This document shows positions 21,819 through 34,300 of a stretch of DNA of 64,000 bases, in pieces (position 1 is the stretch's first letter; each line of letters starts with the position of its first letter). Both the position numbers and the translations under genes were made by a program. A model generated the notes under the pieces. It had not been told where the DNA came from. It saw only the letters and a program-made list of their open reading frames with translations, and searched no databases. Origin of the DNA: Turnera subulata (taxonomy: Eukaryota > Streptophyta > Magnoliopsida > Malpighiales > Passifloraceae); assembly GCA_028386065.3 (NCBI GenBank), contig JAKUCV010000166.1, positions 16,872 through 80,871 on the forward strand, in the 5' to 3' direction.

Positions 21819-24800
21819 CGGCGACTGTGTCGGTCAAATGGACAGCACTGGGAGATCTATCTGTGTTGTCTGTGTGTTAAAGATTCCTGTCTGCACTACC
21901 CGGCCTTTGGAGAGATGAAGACAAAGAAATTGTGGATGAATCTAAAGAAGATGTGAGACAACCAGGCAGTGACTGGTGAGAGGTTGGCTTATGATTCTTG
22001 CTAACATGGGACCTGTTATATAATATGATCATGTGGTGGGTGTTATGGATTAAGAAAAAGATTTAAATTGATTAGATGTTTGTAATTTAGAAGCTCGGAT
22101 GGATTTAGCCTATGTAGCTTTCCTCCTTGCCATACACTTGTACATCTGGAATTCATCAAATGTGGGTGGACCCATGATTGGCTTAACTACAATGAATTTA
22201 CGTGTCTCAGTATTCACTAAGTGTCCATAATATTTCTGCACTAGTATCTGCTCAAAGAATCAAAAGAAGTATTGTCAAAACAAGACAAAGTTGAACATGG
22301 GGCTTAGGATCATGTATATCTGGAGTTTAGTCCTTTTATGGTAAAAGTCATCTTGAGCTTTTCCTCCAACTTCAGGATAAGCATTCATCTTTTTTGAGAT
22401 GAGTATGCATTACATTATTGGTCCCAGAAGAGAGGTGAGAAGAATCTGGCATTGTTATGCAATCTAAAAGCAATGTCAATTGCTTCATCAATCATTTTGC
22501 TCGCAGTGTCTACCACTCATTGTTCAAGGTAACTCCGGGTAATTATTTAGTGGGTAAATCGGAAAATTGAATTTGGATACTGGACCTATTATTTTTTCTG
22601 GCGTGTTTAGTTCAAAGGGCTTCACTAAAAGTGAAGGAATAATCTATCATGTTCTCTCCTCGGCAACAAGTACCAATTATTGCGCCAATAGATGTGCAAG
22701 ATGCTCAAAGTAATCTATCAGTGCTCTGCATAAAGCTGTTGATGTGAAAAGCTTAGCTAACGTGTTGACTTAGCAGTCCCAAAATAGAACCCCAAGAGCC
22801 TCAAGACCAAATACTTACATTCACCATAACACTCCTAATGCAAGATACCACTACCCTAGACAGCTTGCCCAACCAACGTTAACCTTAAGCTTCAATTTTC
22901 AATGCATAAGCACACAAGCAGTGATCTGTCATACGAAAACACATAGTACTAGTAAATAACCCAACATAATTTAGGGGAGCATGTGAGGGAGAAGATATTT
23001 TAGGGAACCTAATACTATACTGTTACGTAGTGTCAAATGGTTGTGGACACAAACAATGACACCCGTTAGGCTCACATGGAGCTGAGTTTAAGGCATATGC
23101 GCTTAGAGTTTATTGCAGTGCTTTGTTATATGGTACACAAATGAGAACATGTCTATATCGTTACATTTTGTCCTTTGTGTTGCAGCTTCCTCCACCTTTC
23201 CTTCTCACAGGATTTTGACGGGAAACCCAGCTGAGGTGATTTGTCCCTTTCCCTCCATTCTGTTAGATGTTGACGTGGCCTCACCGCCGTGGTCTGATAC
23301 GTGTGCTTGGGAAAGACTCAAGGAGGCTGCCGCTGCTGATTACATAGTTTGGCCCTATGTCAAAACCTGGTTGCAGAACATTCCACGTTTGCCTTTGCTC
23401 AATGCTCCATTGCACGAAAGAAGTTTCTACATTCCTGTTCTGTCTACCTTGTACACCCTTATATGCACATATATTCAGTGACCAATGTACTCCTCCTAGG
23501 ACGACTACCCGACCAAGTAGCTGTCTATTGTCAATTCCGTCCCGTTAATACATGAAGAACTGCTTTATGTTTTTTTTTTTTTCTTTCAACAGTACTATAA
23601 CACCAATTGTACGGTTCTACACAGCCAATGCCGCCAATTGTTGGACAAAAGGAATTACCCTGTAAATTTGTATCTCAGCCTCCTCAGTTTTAAGAAAGCA
23701 AGCACGACAACGTAGTTTCAACTTTCCGGTAAGTGATCGAATTAAGAATTCATTGATACCATGAAACCAAGGGTATATGTGTATATATTGGAAACAGAAA
23801 GAAAAGCAAATATTAATAGCTACAGTTCAAACCTTATATTCTATTAACGAAAACAAGGCATCAACAACATCTCAATCCTCTTAACAGTATGACATAGACA
23901 GATTAGCACACGTCACTCACCTTTGGCCACCAATGATAGAAATATGCAAATTGTTCATAAATCTCTTTCAAACAATTTTCTTTCCTTCATCACCGTTTGG
24001 TAATATGAGTCGGATATTCTTTTATAATCCTCATCTCGTAAAATGAAATCCATCCATATAAATCAAATGGAACAAATAGTCCTCCTCTTGCCCATCACCA
24101 CAATTAACTATGTCTTCTTCAAGAAGGAATTACAAGCAACAGCTGAACATACCGCATAACTCTAGCTTCCATGTCATGTTTCTACAAAATACTGCTGTTA
24201 CAGAACGATTGAACTCCCCATAGGATGCAACTATCTAAATCACAAAGTTTATGGATCCAGTCTCTTAAAAGTTTAAGATTAATGAGGATTACGGGAGTAC
24301 ATTTAAAGTAAGAACCATCACATCCAAATTCTATCCACCAAGTTCAAAACCAACATTTTTCCCTATTACTTGATGTCACAACTGCATAATATTCCATGCT
24401 GAAATCACAAACATTACACGCCAGAGGATCCATGATGGAAATTGAAAGCCATCAAATTCAATACTAACAGAAATAAAATGTTTCTACAGCTAAGGAAAAC
24501 ATCACAAACTGATTTAGCTTCAGTTTTATGGTAAGTTTGTTTCCCTTGCAAAGGAAGTGACAAGGTTGGAACAAAATCCAATTGAAAGTTATGTACATGG
24601 AACAAATGTTATCCTGGTTCAAGCAATCACTTCATGCTGATACTTTTGACATCCTGATTCTTAATCAACAGTATCATCTTGCTGAGATAAAAGGTACTTC
24701 CTGCAATTACTGGAAAATTAACTGTAAGATACCACTAGGTTAGAAGCGGGCAATCTACAAAAAAAATTCCAGTAGCTATTGAGGTCATGTCAAGAAACCG

Positions 24801-24829
24801 GAGATTTACCAGAAATAAGCAGCTGCTTC
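21819..24829. other. Intergenic, 3 kb without a recognised gene
   Basis: Promoter side of the uncharacterised gene and 3' flank of the DUF1644 gene. A 122-codon plus-strand frame at 23113-23481 has no recognisable domain, no splice continuation that I could support and no homologue I know. Confidence 0.5.
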
Positions 24830-25981
24830 TCACGGCTGATCATCTGATCTTGATCTGGTCAGACGCCGGCGCCTTCTTGGGATTGGGGACGCATCTTCAC
24901 CAGCATCACTCAATATATGAAAGTCGTCATCCTCGTCGTCCTGTAATCCCAACAGATTCTCGCCCCAAAGAAACCGGCGCTCTGGTAAGGTTCCTCCTGA
25001 TCGGCGGTACCTTGTCCAAGCTCTGGACCGACTCCTTGGCTCTTGAATACCATTCGCTGAGCCAATCATCCGAAACAAAAGGAGAGTAGGCCACCATGGT
25101 TCATTAACTTCACTTGACCCATGTTCCCTTTCCCCTGACAATCTATCTCCATTTTCAATCACGTAATCTCCAACCACAACAGCACCTGGCATAGCAGAAC
25201 GAATAGCACTAACAATGTCACCATATTCTCTTTGGTGCTCAATGCATCTCCAGGCTCGTGCTCTGGATGGATCAATATCTCCAGGTCTGGTTGTTGGATG
25301 AACCCTACGGGCATGCCTACGCAATTCCTGGTAGTTTCCATTGAATGAGCAAGATTCTCGGGAACAACTTCTCTTCTTCAAGTTAAGATATTTTCTAGCC
25401 TCGTCTACTACCTCCCAGCCTAAGATAGCACCTCGGCATAAAGGACATTTCAGACTCAATACTGACTCATATGTGTTCTCCACGTCCACCCCTTCGACCT
25501 CAATCCTTTCACGAAGAGTCGCAGAATCACCTACTTCAAAAATTTCTTCTCCTTCAAAAGATCTGGTAAGATCTTGGACCCTATTCTGATTCATCCCAGT
25601 TCCCACTTGGGTTGCAGCGGTGCTTGGAATGTTGTTTCCATCAGGATTAGTATCTTCGTTAGAGTTCGTCATGCGACTGCTCAAAGTTAAGCTTGCATCA
25701 GAAGTGTTTTCGGAACCAAAAGAGTTAGCTGGTAAAGAACCAGAAACTCTCGTATCACTCCCATTATCCCTCAATTTCTTAAATCTGTCCAGGCAGTTTG
25801 AGTGCCTGTAACTAGTATCACAAATGTACGATCTGCATCCCTTGTCATGGGAGCTGCACAGCAGTAGAACAGCATTATGAGGATGGTCCATGCAAATGGG
25901 ACATGACACCTCATCCAGTTCTTTGTGAAAGGCAAGGACATCCGATTCAGCAGAATAAAGCCTTCGCTTCACACCAGCCAT
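24830..25981 (-). CDS. DUF1644 protein with split RING/zinc-finger cysteines
   Basis: A single 383-codon frame. The N-terminus carries CPICMDHPHNAVLLLCSSHD, then CRSYICDTSYRHSNCLDRFK. A Ser/Asn-rich linker follows, then LKCPLCRGAILGWEVVDEAR and a C2H2-like pair (CSFNGNYQELRRHARRVHP). The C-terminus is acidic then basic (DDEDDD, RRRRRLTRSRS). This arrangement defines the plant DUF1644 family, whose rice members (SIDP types) have been linked to ABA and salt or drought responses. E3 ligase activity is possible but unproven. An AG acceptor (TTATTACAG) 10-15 bases before the ATG suggests a 5' UTR intron whose first exon would lie near 27.6-28.0 kb. Confidence 0.93.
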   Translation of the reverse strand: MAGVKRRLYSAESDVLAFHKELDEVSCPICMDHPHNAVLLLCSSHDKGCRSYICDTSYRHSNCLDRFKKLRDNGSDTRVSGSLPANSFGSENTSDASLTLSSRMTNSNEDTNPDGNNIPSTAATQVGTGMNQNRVQDLTRSFEGEEIFEVGDSATLRERIEVEGVDVENTYESVLSLKCPLCRGAILGWEVVDEARKYLNLKKRSCSRESCSFNGNYQELRRHARRVHPTTRPGDIDPSRARAWRCIEHQREYGDIVSAIRSAMPGAVVVGDYVIENGDRLSGEREHGSSEVNEPWWPTLLLFRMIGSANGIQEPRSRSRAWTRYRRSGGTLPERRFLWGENLLGLQDDEDDDFHILSDAGEDASPIPRRRRRLTRSRSDDQP

Positions 25982-27681
25982 CTTGAAGACACTGTAATAA
26001 GTTTCTCAATATTTGGACTTATCAGTAGACCATAATATGGTTCATTGCTGATCACAATACCAACAACTGAACCTTTCTGACAGTAAACTTTTTAAAATCA
26101 CTTACATTTTAGTGGCTTCCAAATATAATTAGGACTCATGAGCATATATAATTAAGTGAAAGAGCAGAGTGGAAGTGAACCCTCCCTTCTCCCTCTCTCT
26201 CTCTTTCTCTTAGATTGTTTTTGTTTTAGAAACTTTTTCTTAATTTATAGTTGCAAATTAACATGGAAAACATTAACTCCATTACAATAAAACACTAATG
26301 GGATCTCTGTCTTCATACTTCTCGCAACTCTAGGAGCAAAAGGAAACTAAGAATCTTTCACAACGTAGTTCAGATACAACTTCTTTCTATGAAACCAATA
26401 TAAATATAACTGCATATTTCACATTTACTACAAGTTATTTTATACAATTCCTAAAAAAGTTCCACAGTTGAAACATCAAACAAAGCATCTACACGCTAAA
26501 GAGAAATGAAATGCTCTCGAGGAACATGAAATAAATGAGAAAGCTCGCGCAAGCATACTTTTGGATGTAGCCAACATACTGAAGCATATAAATCACAAAC
26601 TTAATAACAGTGAACATTCAACCATAAATGCTTACCACGAGGAGGACGTCTAAAGAAATCCCCCACTGAAGCTTGTGAATCTCTACTTGAGTAACCAATT
26701 GAGAATTACAACACTTTCAAATTGACCTTATCAAAAAACAATCACAAGGCAAAAGCTTTTTAATACTCCCGAACACCTGATAAGTAATGAAGTAATGGTT
26801 AGTGCTACACACTTGAAGGAATGCAAACCCTCAAATGATTTAATTATCTACTTCTTGAGCCACTAAGTTACCAAGGAGTCACAAAACCTGCAGTTATAGC
26901 ACAAAATAGAAGTTATTATCACATACACACATTTGTAATCAATATTTTCACCATCCATCATGAACATAGAATAACCATCTATAAGGGGAGAATAACTTAA
27001 ATGAATCATGAACACGAGCAGCATGAAAAAAAAAAAAAAACACAATCAAAGAGGTAATATGACTAACATTCTTAAACCAACATATCCTCGACGGAAACTG
27101 CAAAAGGAGGATATGACTCGGACAATACAAATGATCAAAATTTCAAGTACCACGAGGTAGAAGACCACACGAAAAGAACTTATAACTTAAACGGGTAAAA
27201 AAAACATTTTAAGGCAACCGCACATGATCACCGATGCCAGAATCATATGATCCCAGAACACACCGGGATTACCGCAACCGGTCTGTCCATATGATAGCAT
27301 AATTTTACCCAGAATTAACAGATCCATATGCAGAGCAGCAAAAAAAATTACTTAGTTCACATCATCATGTAGCAATCTCACAGCCACACACTGTTTACCT
27401 TTATTTTGTAGGTAACTAGGTCCGAATCCCAAATTAAAAGTGCATAAAAGAACTGGACAAGGCACCCACCTAGCCAAGTCAACAGACACAAAATAGAATT
27501 GACCATGCACTCAAGATCACAACAATTATTCTGATTTACACCGATTGGAAGAAGAGAAAGCCATACAAAATAAATCCCACAACAGCCTCTGCCTTAAATT
27601 GGGAATTTCCCGGATTCCAAAAATTGGCATCTTTTTCAGTCGAAATCGGAAGATGCCAACATCCCAATCCAGGCAAAACCC

Positions 27682-27699
27682 AAACCCTAACCCTAACCC
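27682..27699. promoter_or_regulatory. Telo-box-like motif
   Basis: Reads aaaccctaaccctaaccc-type repeats (two and a half telomere units) in the presumed leader of the DUF1644 gene. Telo-boxes (AAACCCTA) are known regulatory motifs in plant promoters and first introns. Confidence 0.6.
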
Positions 27700-28036
27700 C
27701 CAGTCCAAACCCATATCGTATTTCCTCGAAATAAACACTAAAAATTAAACAACCACTTTAGAGAAAAGCAATCGAAATCATAATTCATCATCATAATTAC
27801 AATTGTAGAAACCAGATCATCCAAATTGATCAAGATACAAAAGATAAGGAATTTACAAAAAAGGGATTGAATTGAATTTGATTGAAGTCCAGAGGGATTT
27901 GATTGTGATCTCTAGGTAGGTTGCGTAGAGGACTCGCGGTTGGGGGGAGGATGAGACGGAAAGGAAATGTACAGGGAATGGAAATTGAAGGGAAAGTGAG
28001 AGGAATAAGAAAAAAAAAAAAAAAGGGAATTTGGAG

Positions 28037-28050
28037 TATAAAATATATAG
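28037..28050 (-). promoter_or_regulatory. Possible TATA box of the DUF1644 gene
   Basis: CTATATATTTTATA on the minus strand, followed downstream by a C/T-rich leader. The position is plausible if the first, non-coding exon lies at about 27.85-28.0 kb. Confidence 0.35.
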
Positions 28051-28778
28051 GGGGAGGAAATGGTGGATTGGTTTATTGATTAATACATTTATAGGGGGAG
28101 AGGAAGCAGGAATTTGGGGAATTTTTGGGTTTGAGGGTAGAGGGTCAGTGGTGGGGTCAAAGCGGTGGCAACAGGACAACCGCCATTTTGGTGAGAAAGG
28201 TCAGGAAGAGATGACGATGATGTGCTTCGGGGTGTCTTACGTGGATGGTCTCCTTTGCAGTGGCGATGCTGATGTGGAAGCTAACGTGGGTCACTGTCTC
28301 ATGACATGGCATGCTCCTTTGTTCTTCTCTTGGATGTGGAAATTGTTTTCTATTCTTCTTTTTCCTTCTTTAAACCAAAAGGGATTAATTGAAAAAGAAT
28401 TAAGCATTTTATTTTCCCTTCCTTAAACCAAAAAGAATTAATTAAATAATTAAGCATTTTATATATATTAAATCTAAATCTTGGTGTTGACACATGTCAT
28501 CTTTTACGGAAAATTCAATTCGTACTGCCACAAGGTAAATTGTCTACGTGTAATTTTGTCAAAAAATATTAATATATTATTTAATTATTATTGTAAAAAA
28601 GTATACCATTTAAATACTCTTTCATTCTTAATTGATAAGTAATGAATTTAATCAAAAACAATTTTTAACATTCTAAACTCAGTCTTAAATTAATTGTTTG
28701 TGAATGCCAAAAGTATGTACCATTAAAGAGTTTTAGTATCTTTACATTCCCATATCTAATGACTTACGTTAGTTATCA

Positions 28779-31267
28779 TGTAACAGCCCGGGTAATTTTT
28801 ACGTTTTTACCGGTACCGTAATAATTTATTTTACAGTTATTTACCATTAAAATTAATCTTGGGTAATTAATTTATGGTAATTCGTGCATCGGACTCCGAA
28901 ACCGAGCCCTGTCCCACGCTCGGAATTTTTCTGCAGATTTTCCGGACCAAGTTGGAATTTTTCGGGTCCAGGAATCTTCAAAAAAGTCAGGATTAACCCC
29001 GAATTATCAGGCCAGCAATAAAGTCAAGGGGGTACTTTAGTTATTTTCTGGTCCGGACAGAACCCGCCTCACATGCTGCACAGTGAGGGGGCTGCAGCCG
29101 CCGTTCACTGTGAAGCATGTGAACTGCCAGTAAGCCCGTGCTTCACCAGTTCCTACATGCTTTCAACCTGTTTTATTTTTCTCTTCCTGCCTCATCAGCA
29201 CACACACCAATGATGCACCTCTTCTCCTCTGCAAACCCATTGCCACCATTCTTTCCTTTGCAAAAAAAAAAAACTCAACTCTGCCAACCATCTTCCTACA
29301 CTTCAAACCAGAAAAGAAAAATAATTAAAAAAAGAAACAACCCACACAATCCGCCACGTCATCACCCTCATCCCCTCCCTCTTCTTCTCCAACCCACTGT
29401 CGGCCACCACCTGCACCCGGCCGAACCACCAGCACGCGTCACCACCTCCGCCGTTGTCCTCCTCGCAGCGACGCCGACTGGACGCCACCCTCACCTCCTA
29501 ATTCCGCCCCTCGACGCGCCACCTACGGCCAGGAACCCGACGGCTACTTCCTCTTGGCCTGTCGCGTTGCGCCTCCTCTCGCCGCCTTCAGTCTCGCCGT
29601 CGTCGCCACCGTCCTCGCGTCGTTCACCCATTGTTGTTACCGTCTGCTCTAGCTGCTCGCGACCGCTCAGCCGTCCACAATCAACCCGTGGAGATCCGGT
29701 CTATAGGTGAGCTGACCCGTTTCCGTTCGGGTCAAGCCGCCGGTCATAGGGGCAATGGGCCGAGCTTTGGCATGGGCCGTGATTGGGCTGTTGCCTTGGC
29801 CTGGACCTCTGCTCCTGGGCCATGCTGATCCTTGGGTTTGGGCTGGGTTTTGGATATGGGTTGGCATTGTTGGCCCAGTCCGTTTAAAAAAAGAAAAAGA
29901 AAATAAAATCTGGAATAATATCCAGGTATAACTGGAAATAAATGATGAATTATGACGATAATGGAAAATTAACCTGGGAGAGCAACCGAGATGAGATAGT
30001 ATTTATTTTTTAGTATACAGTAGTAGCATGACATTTGCATATCACTTATATGTGCATATTATTTGTTTGGTATAGGAGTTGATAACGAGCAGATACCTGA
30101 GGAACCGGACTTGGAGTCTGTGGGACATTTCCAAACTTGATAGTCGGCTAAGGTGAGGATGGATAACCCTTGATATGTGCCCGTAATACTGTGTATGTTT
30201 TTGTTGTTTGATTGAGCTGTTGAGATGATTATTGTTTGCTATTTGATTGTTGTGGATATTGCTGTGATGTTGCTGGATTGTGTTGTTGGTCTGTGGTATT
30301 GTGAGTAACCATTGAACTGTTAATTGTGAATAAATAGTGATATGAGATTGTTGGTTGGTTGAGTCTGTGGAATAATCTGAGATAATAGAAAGTTGGATAA
30401 TTGATGAAAGAGCAATGGATTTGGACTGGAATTGAGATGATAATATAATTGTCATGTGGAAAGTAGTGGTACGACTAGATGGTTAGAGGCTAGTTCTGTG
30501 GTGTCATGGCCGGTTTGGTTGGTTGTTGGGGATGTTGATCCCGAATGATGTTGTTATTGGGATGTTGATCCCGGATTTGTGATATTGGGATGTTGATCCC
30601 AGATTTGTTGATATTGGGATGTTGATCCCGGATTGTTGATATTGGGATGTTGATCCCAGATTGTGATTTGGCTTGGCATCCAGAATTAGTTAATAACCAG
30701 GTACGACTCTAGCTTGACCAGTGACGGAGCCCGGAAGATAAAAATTGGTAATAATAATAATAAGCATTCTTTTGGTCTTAGCTTAGTTGTTTATGGTAGA
30801 TTTCTTGTGTTGTGATTGCTTGTGCTTACCTCGAAAGTATTACGGTTGATTATATATCTCTGTTTATCCTTCGTCGGTGAGCACTTCGGACTCACCCCTC
30901 GCCTGCGGGGTTTCACCCCGTAGGTTTGGTTGCTACGTAGTTCAGGTACGATGTACGTTGGCCGCTGCTTTCTTCTCCACCTGACTCCGGATCCATACCT
31001 CGCTGCATGTGCATAGAGTCTTCCGCTGCTGTTCTGTTGCATATGTTGCTGTATTATAATTTTGCTACTGTTGCTTGCTCTTTTCTCTGTTGCTGTTGTA
31101 TAATGTGGGCTGTGTATTGTTGAATAATGGTCCCCGAGTATAGGTGACAAATGTATTATATGGATTGCTGTTGTAAACTACTTATGAGTGGTATTGTAAT
31201 CCCTATCAATAAGAATAGTTGCGGCACGTGTTTACTGTGTATGGTAAATACTGGTCGGGGCGCTTCA
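28779..31267 (+). repeat. LTR of element A
   Basis: 2489 bp, TGTAACAGCCCGGG at the start and GGTCGGGGCGCTTCA at the end. Inside: a G+C-rich Pro/Ser/Arg-coding-like stretch (29340-29700) ending in a GTGAGC donor-like site, a cluster of TGGGCY motifs (29750-29880), an exon-like module ending AAGGTGAGGATGG near 30165, five GGGATGTTGATCCC hairpins (30529-30657) and a CCCCGTAG acceptor-like site near 30922. The left flank is tatca; no partner duplication is left. Confidence 0.9.
30529..30657. repeat. Array of five GGGATGTTGATCCC mini-hairpins
   Basis: Five copies of an inverted repeat (GGGAT, loop GTTG, ATCCC), spaced by about 14-17 bp of variable T/G-rich sequence. The same motif recurs in the other LTRs of this window. 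Confidence 0.85.
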
Positions 31268-31283
31268 TTTTGGTAGTGGAGCA
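31268..31283 (+). other. Primer-binding-site-like sequence of element A
   Basis: TTTTGGTAGTGGAGCA directly follows the LTR. It resembles the initiator-Met tRNA site TGGTATCAGAGC used by many plant gypsy elements, with two or three differences. Confidence 0.5.
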
Positions 31284-31393
31284 GGCAGTAGGTCATTAGG
31301 GACATAACTGTGGTTGCATGATTGTTTGTTTGTGCATAAGATTTGTCACACATGTTATGACATGCATACATATATATTCTCATATATGTACGA

Positions 31394-34300
31394 ATGGATC
31401 CGGTTGGAGGGAATCAGCATGCTGGAGGTCACTTAGATGATGATCAGGTATCGGTGGATCAACCGCAGCAAGTTGCGGGAGGTCCGAAACACCTTCCGAA
31501 TATTCCTTTGGGAGACCCTACGCAGATGCTGAACGTGGTAACCCAGATTCTGCGAAGGCAAGAAGCCAGGGATGCATGTATCGATGCTATAGGAGCCCGG
31601 GAACAGGAAAACCAGGGGACAGTTGAGGATCCAGTGTATATGAAGCTGGAGAAGCTTGGAGCAGAGATTTTTACTGGTGTCACTACACCACAGGATGCTG
31701 ATCGGTGGCTTAGACAGATGAACAGGGTTATGCTAAAGCTGACATGTAAGAATGACAAGTGGGCAAGATATGCTGCCGCCATGTTCCGAGGAGATGCCGT
31801 TGATTGGTGGGAGTCTACCACCAGGGACATGCCGACACCTATCACTATGCCATGGAACCAGTTCATGGAGATGTTCCGAAGGAAGTTTGTTTCTGAGGCA
31901 TACCAGGATCAGCTGAGACGAGAGTTTTTGGGACTACAACAGGGACCAGATTAGACGGTCAATGATTATGAGATCAAGTTCAACCGCTTGTCCATCTATG
32001 CCAGTGAGTTTGTAGCTACTTCGGAGGCCAGATGTAAACATTTCTGGGATGGTCTTCGATCTGGCATCCAGACAGTTATGGGGTGCAAGGTCTACGAGAC
32101 TCACCAGGACATGCTGACAGATGCCCTGAGAGCTGAGATTATTTGGCTGGGTAATGAGAGGGAGCAACAGGAGATCCGTAAGAGGCATGCTGCACAGAGT
32201 TTTGGGGGACAGAACAAGAGGTTCCAGACACCAGCGAACCGGTCAGGATATGGATAGAGCCAGTTCATGCCAGCTAGTCAGGGACGTAGATGGAACCACA
32301 ACAACAACTACAACAACCGAGGTAGTTCTTGGACTCAGTCTGGAGGGACTTCATCTTGGAATGCTCGCCCGAGACTCCCTTTGTCTCAGGTGAGGTGCTA
32401 TGAGTGCAACGAAGTTGGGCACTACAGTTATGCTTGTCCCAAGTTGGGAAGATCTGGAGGTTCGGCACCTGTTCAGACGGTGCATGCTTCAGTTGCCAGT
32501 GTACCTAGTGGTTCTGGAGTTGGCCGAGACCGAGGACGTGGAGCTGTTCCTGCTAGGACCCAGTCCGCCATGAACCAGAGTACAGCAGTGCCGAGAGCAT
32601 TCATGATCACCACTGATGAGGATTCGGAGAATGCCGATGTCATAACAGGTACCTTTACAGTCTTTGGTAGTACTGCTTATACTTTGATTGATCCTGGTGC
32701 TACACATTCGTTTATTACGCAAAGCTTTGCAATACTACATAACTGTACGGGAGAGAATTTAACTTGTCCGATGAGGGTTAGGTTACCTGCGGGTATAGTG
32801 GTCAGGTTAACCCACGTGTGCAGAGACGTTTCGCTTTCATACGATAGCGAGGTTTTCCTTGTACGGTTGATCGTGATGAACATGGGAGGTTTCGACATCA
32901 TCTTGGGGATGGATTGGTTGTCCAAGTATAGACTCTACAGTACTATGGTGAACTATCGAACCAAGGAAGTGCTGTTGACTTCCGATGGTGGACATAAGGT
33001 TTTGTTGACAGGTATTGTGAGAGCTGCTACTACATATAGTATCTCTGCTAATCAGGACATTGGGATGAAGCCATTGGGTCCAGATGCTTTGTTGACCCAT
33101 GTCAAGGGTGAAGAAGTTCAGACTCCAGTTTTGGGGGACATCACAGTTGTGAGGGAGTTTCCAGATGTATTTCCAGAGGATCTACCAGGATTGCCACCTG
33201 ACAGGGAAGTTGAGTACACAATCGACTTAATGCCAAGAGTGACACCTATCTCGATGGCACCGACAGAACTCCAAGAGTTGAAGAAGCAGTTGGATGAGCT
33301 ACTCGAGAAGGGTTTCATCAGACCTAGTACATCACCTTGGGGATCATCAGTCCTCTTTGTGAGGAAGAAGGATGGCAGTTTGTGGATGTGCGTGGACTAC
33401 CGACAGCTGAACAAAGTGATAGTGAAGAACAAGTACCCGCTTCCCAGGATTGATGACCTTTTTGATCAGCTACAGGGAGCTATCGTATTTTCCAATATAG
33501 ATCTTCGATCTGGCTACCATCAGGTTAAGATTGCAGAGAAGGACATACCGAAGACAGCCTTCCGTACTCGGTATGGGCATTTTGAGTTCACAGTGGTTCC
33601 TTTCGGTTTGACCAATGCACTTGCAGTTTTCATGTGCTTGATGCACTTGGTCCTGAACGAGTTCTTGGACAAGTTAGTGGTAGTCTTCATCGACGACATT
33701 CTGATATACTCCATGAGCAGGGAAGAACATGAGGAGCACCTGAGGGTAGTACTACAGAGACTGCGAGAGAAAGAGTTGTATGCCAAGTTCAGTAAATGTG
33801 AGTTCTGGCTGGAGGAAGTTGCATTCCTTGGACATGTTGTATCCGGGGATGGGATTAAGGTTGACCCTGCCAAAGTGAAAGCCGTTTTAGAGTGGGAGCC
33901 TCCCAAGACGGTACCCGAAGTCAGAAGTTTTCTTGGCCTTGCAGGATATTATCGAAGATTCATCGAGGGTTTTCCCTTGATAGCCAGTCCAATGACAAAC
34001 CTATTGAGGAAAGATCAAGCTTTTGTATGGAGTGATGCCTTCCAGAAGAGCTTTGATGAACTGAAGAATAAGTTGACATCAGCACCATTCTTGACAGTAC
34101 CTAAGCCAGGAGTAGAGTACTTGCTGTTTTGTGATGCTTCAGGTCTTGGTTTGGGAGCAGTTCTGATGCAAGAAGGTCGAGTAATTGCCTATGCTTCGAG
34201 ACAGTTGAGGCCACATGAGAAGAACTACCCGACACATGATCTAGAGATGGCCGTAGTGATCCTTGCCTTGAAGATTTGGCGACATTATCTGTTCGGTAAG

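Larger units (their letters stand above)
25982..28778. other. Probable 5' UTR intron and promoter of the DUF1644 gene
   Basis: A+T-rich with no coding signal up to about 27.5 kb, then a pyrimidine-rich minus-strand leader region. The layout suggests a long 5' UTR intron followed upstream by the promoter. From 28.4 kb the sequence is very A+T-rich up to the retroelement border. Confidence 0.4.

Noticed and set aside
23113..23481. 122-codon plus-strand frame
   Set aside because: No recognisable domain; may be chance in an intergenic region, though it cannot be excluded as an orphan exon.
29138..29710. 190-codon Pro/Ser/His-rich frame in LTR A
   Set aside because: Lies in the G+C-rich leader-like block of the LTR; composition explains the absence of stops.
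30529..30657. Regularly spaced repeats that could suggest a CRISPR array
   Set aside because: Repeats are short hairpins in a plant LTR, spacers are similar to each other, and there are no cas genes.
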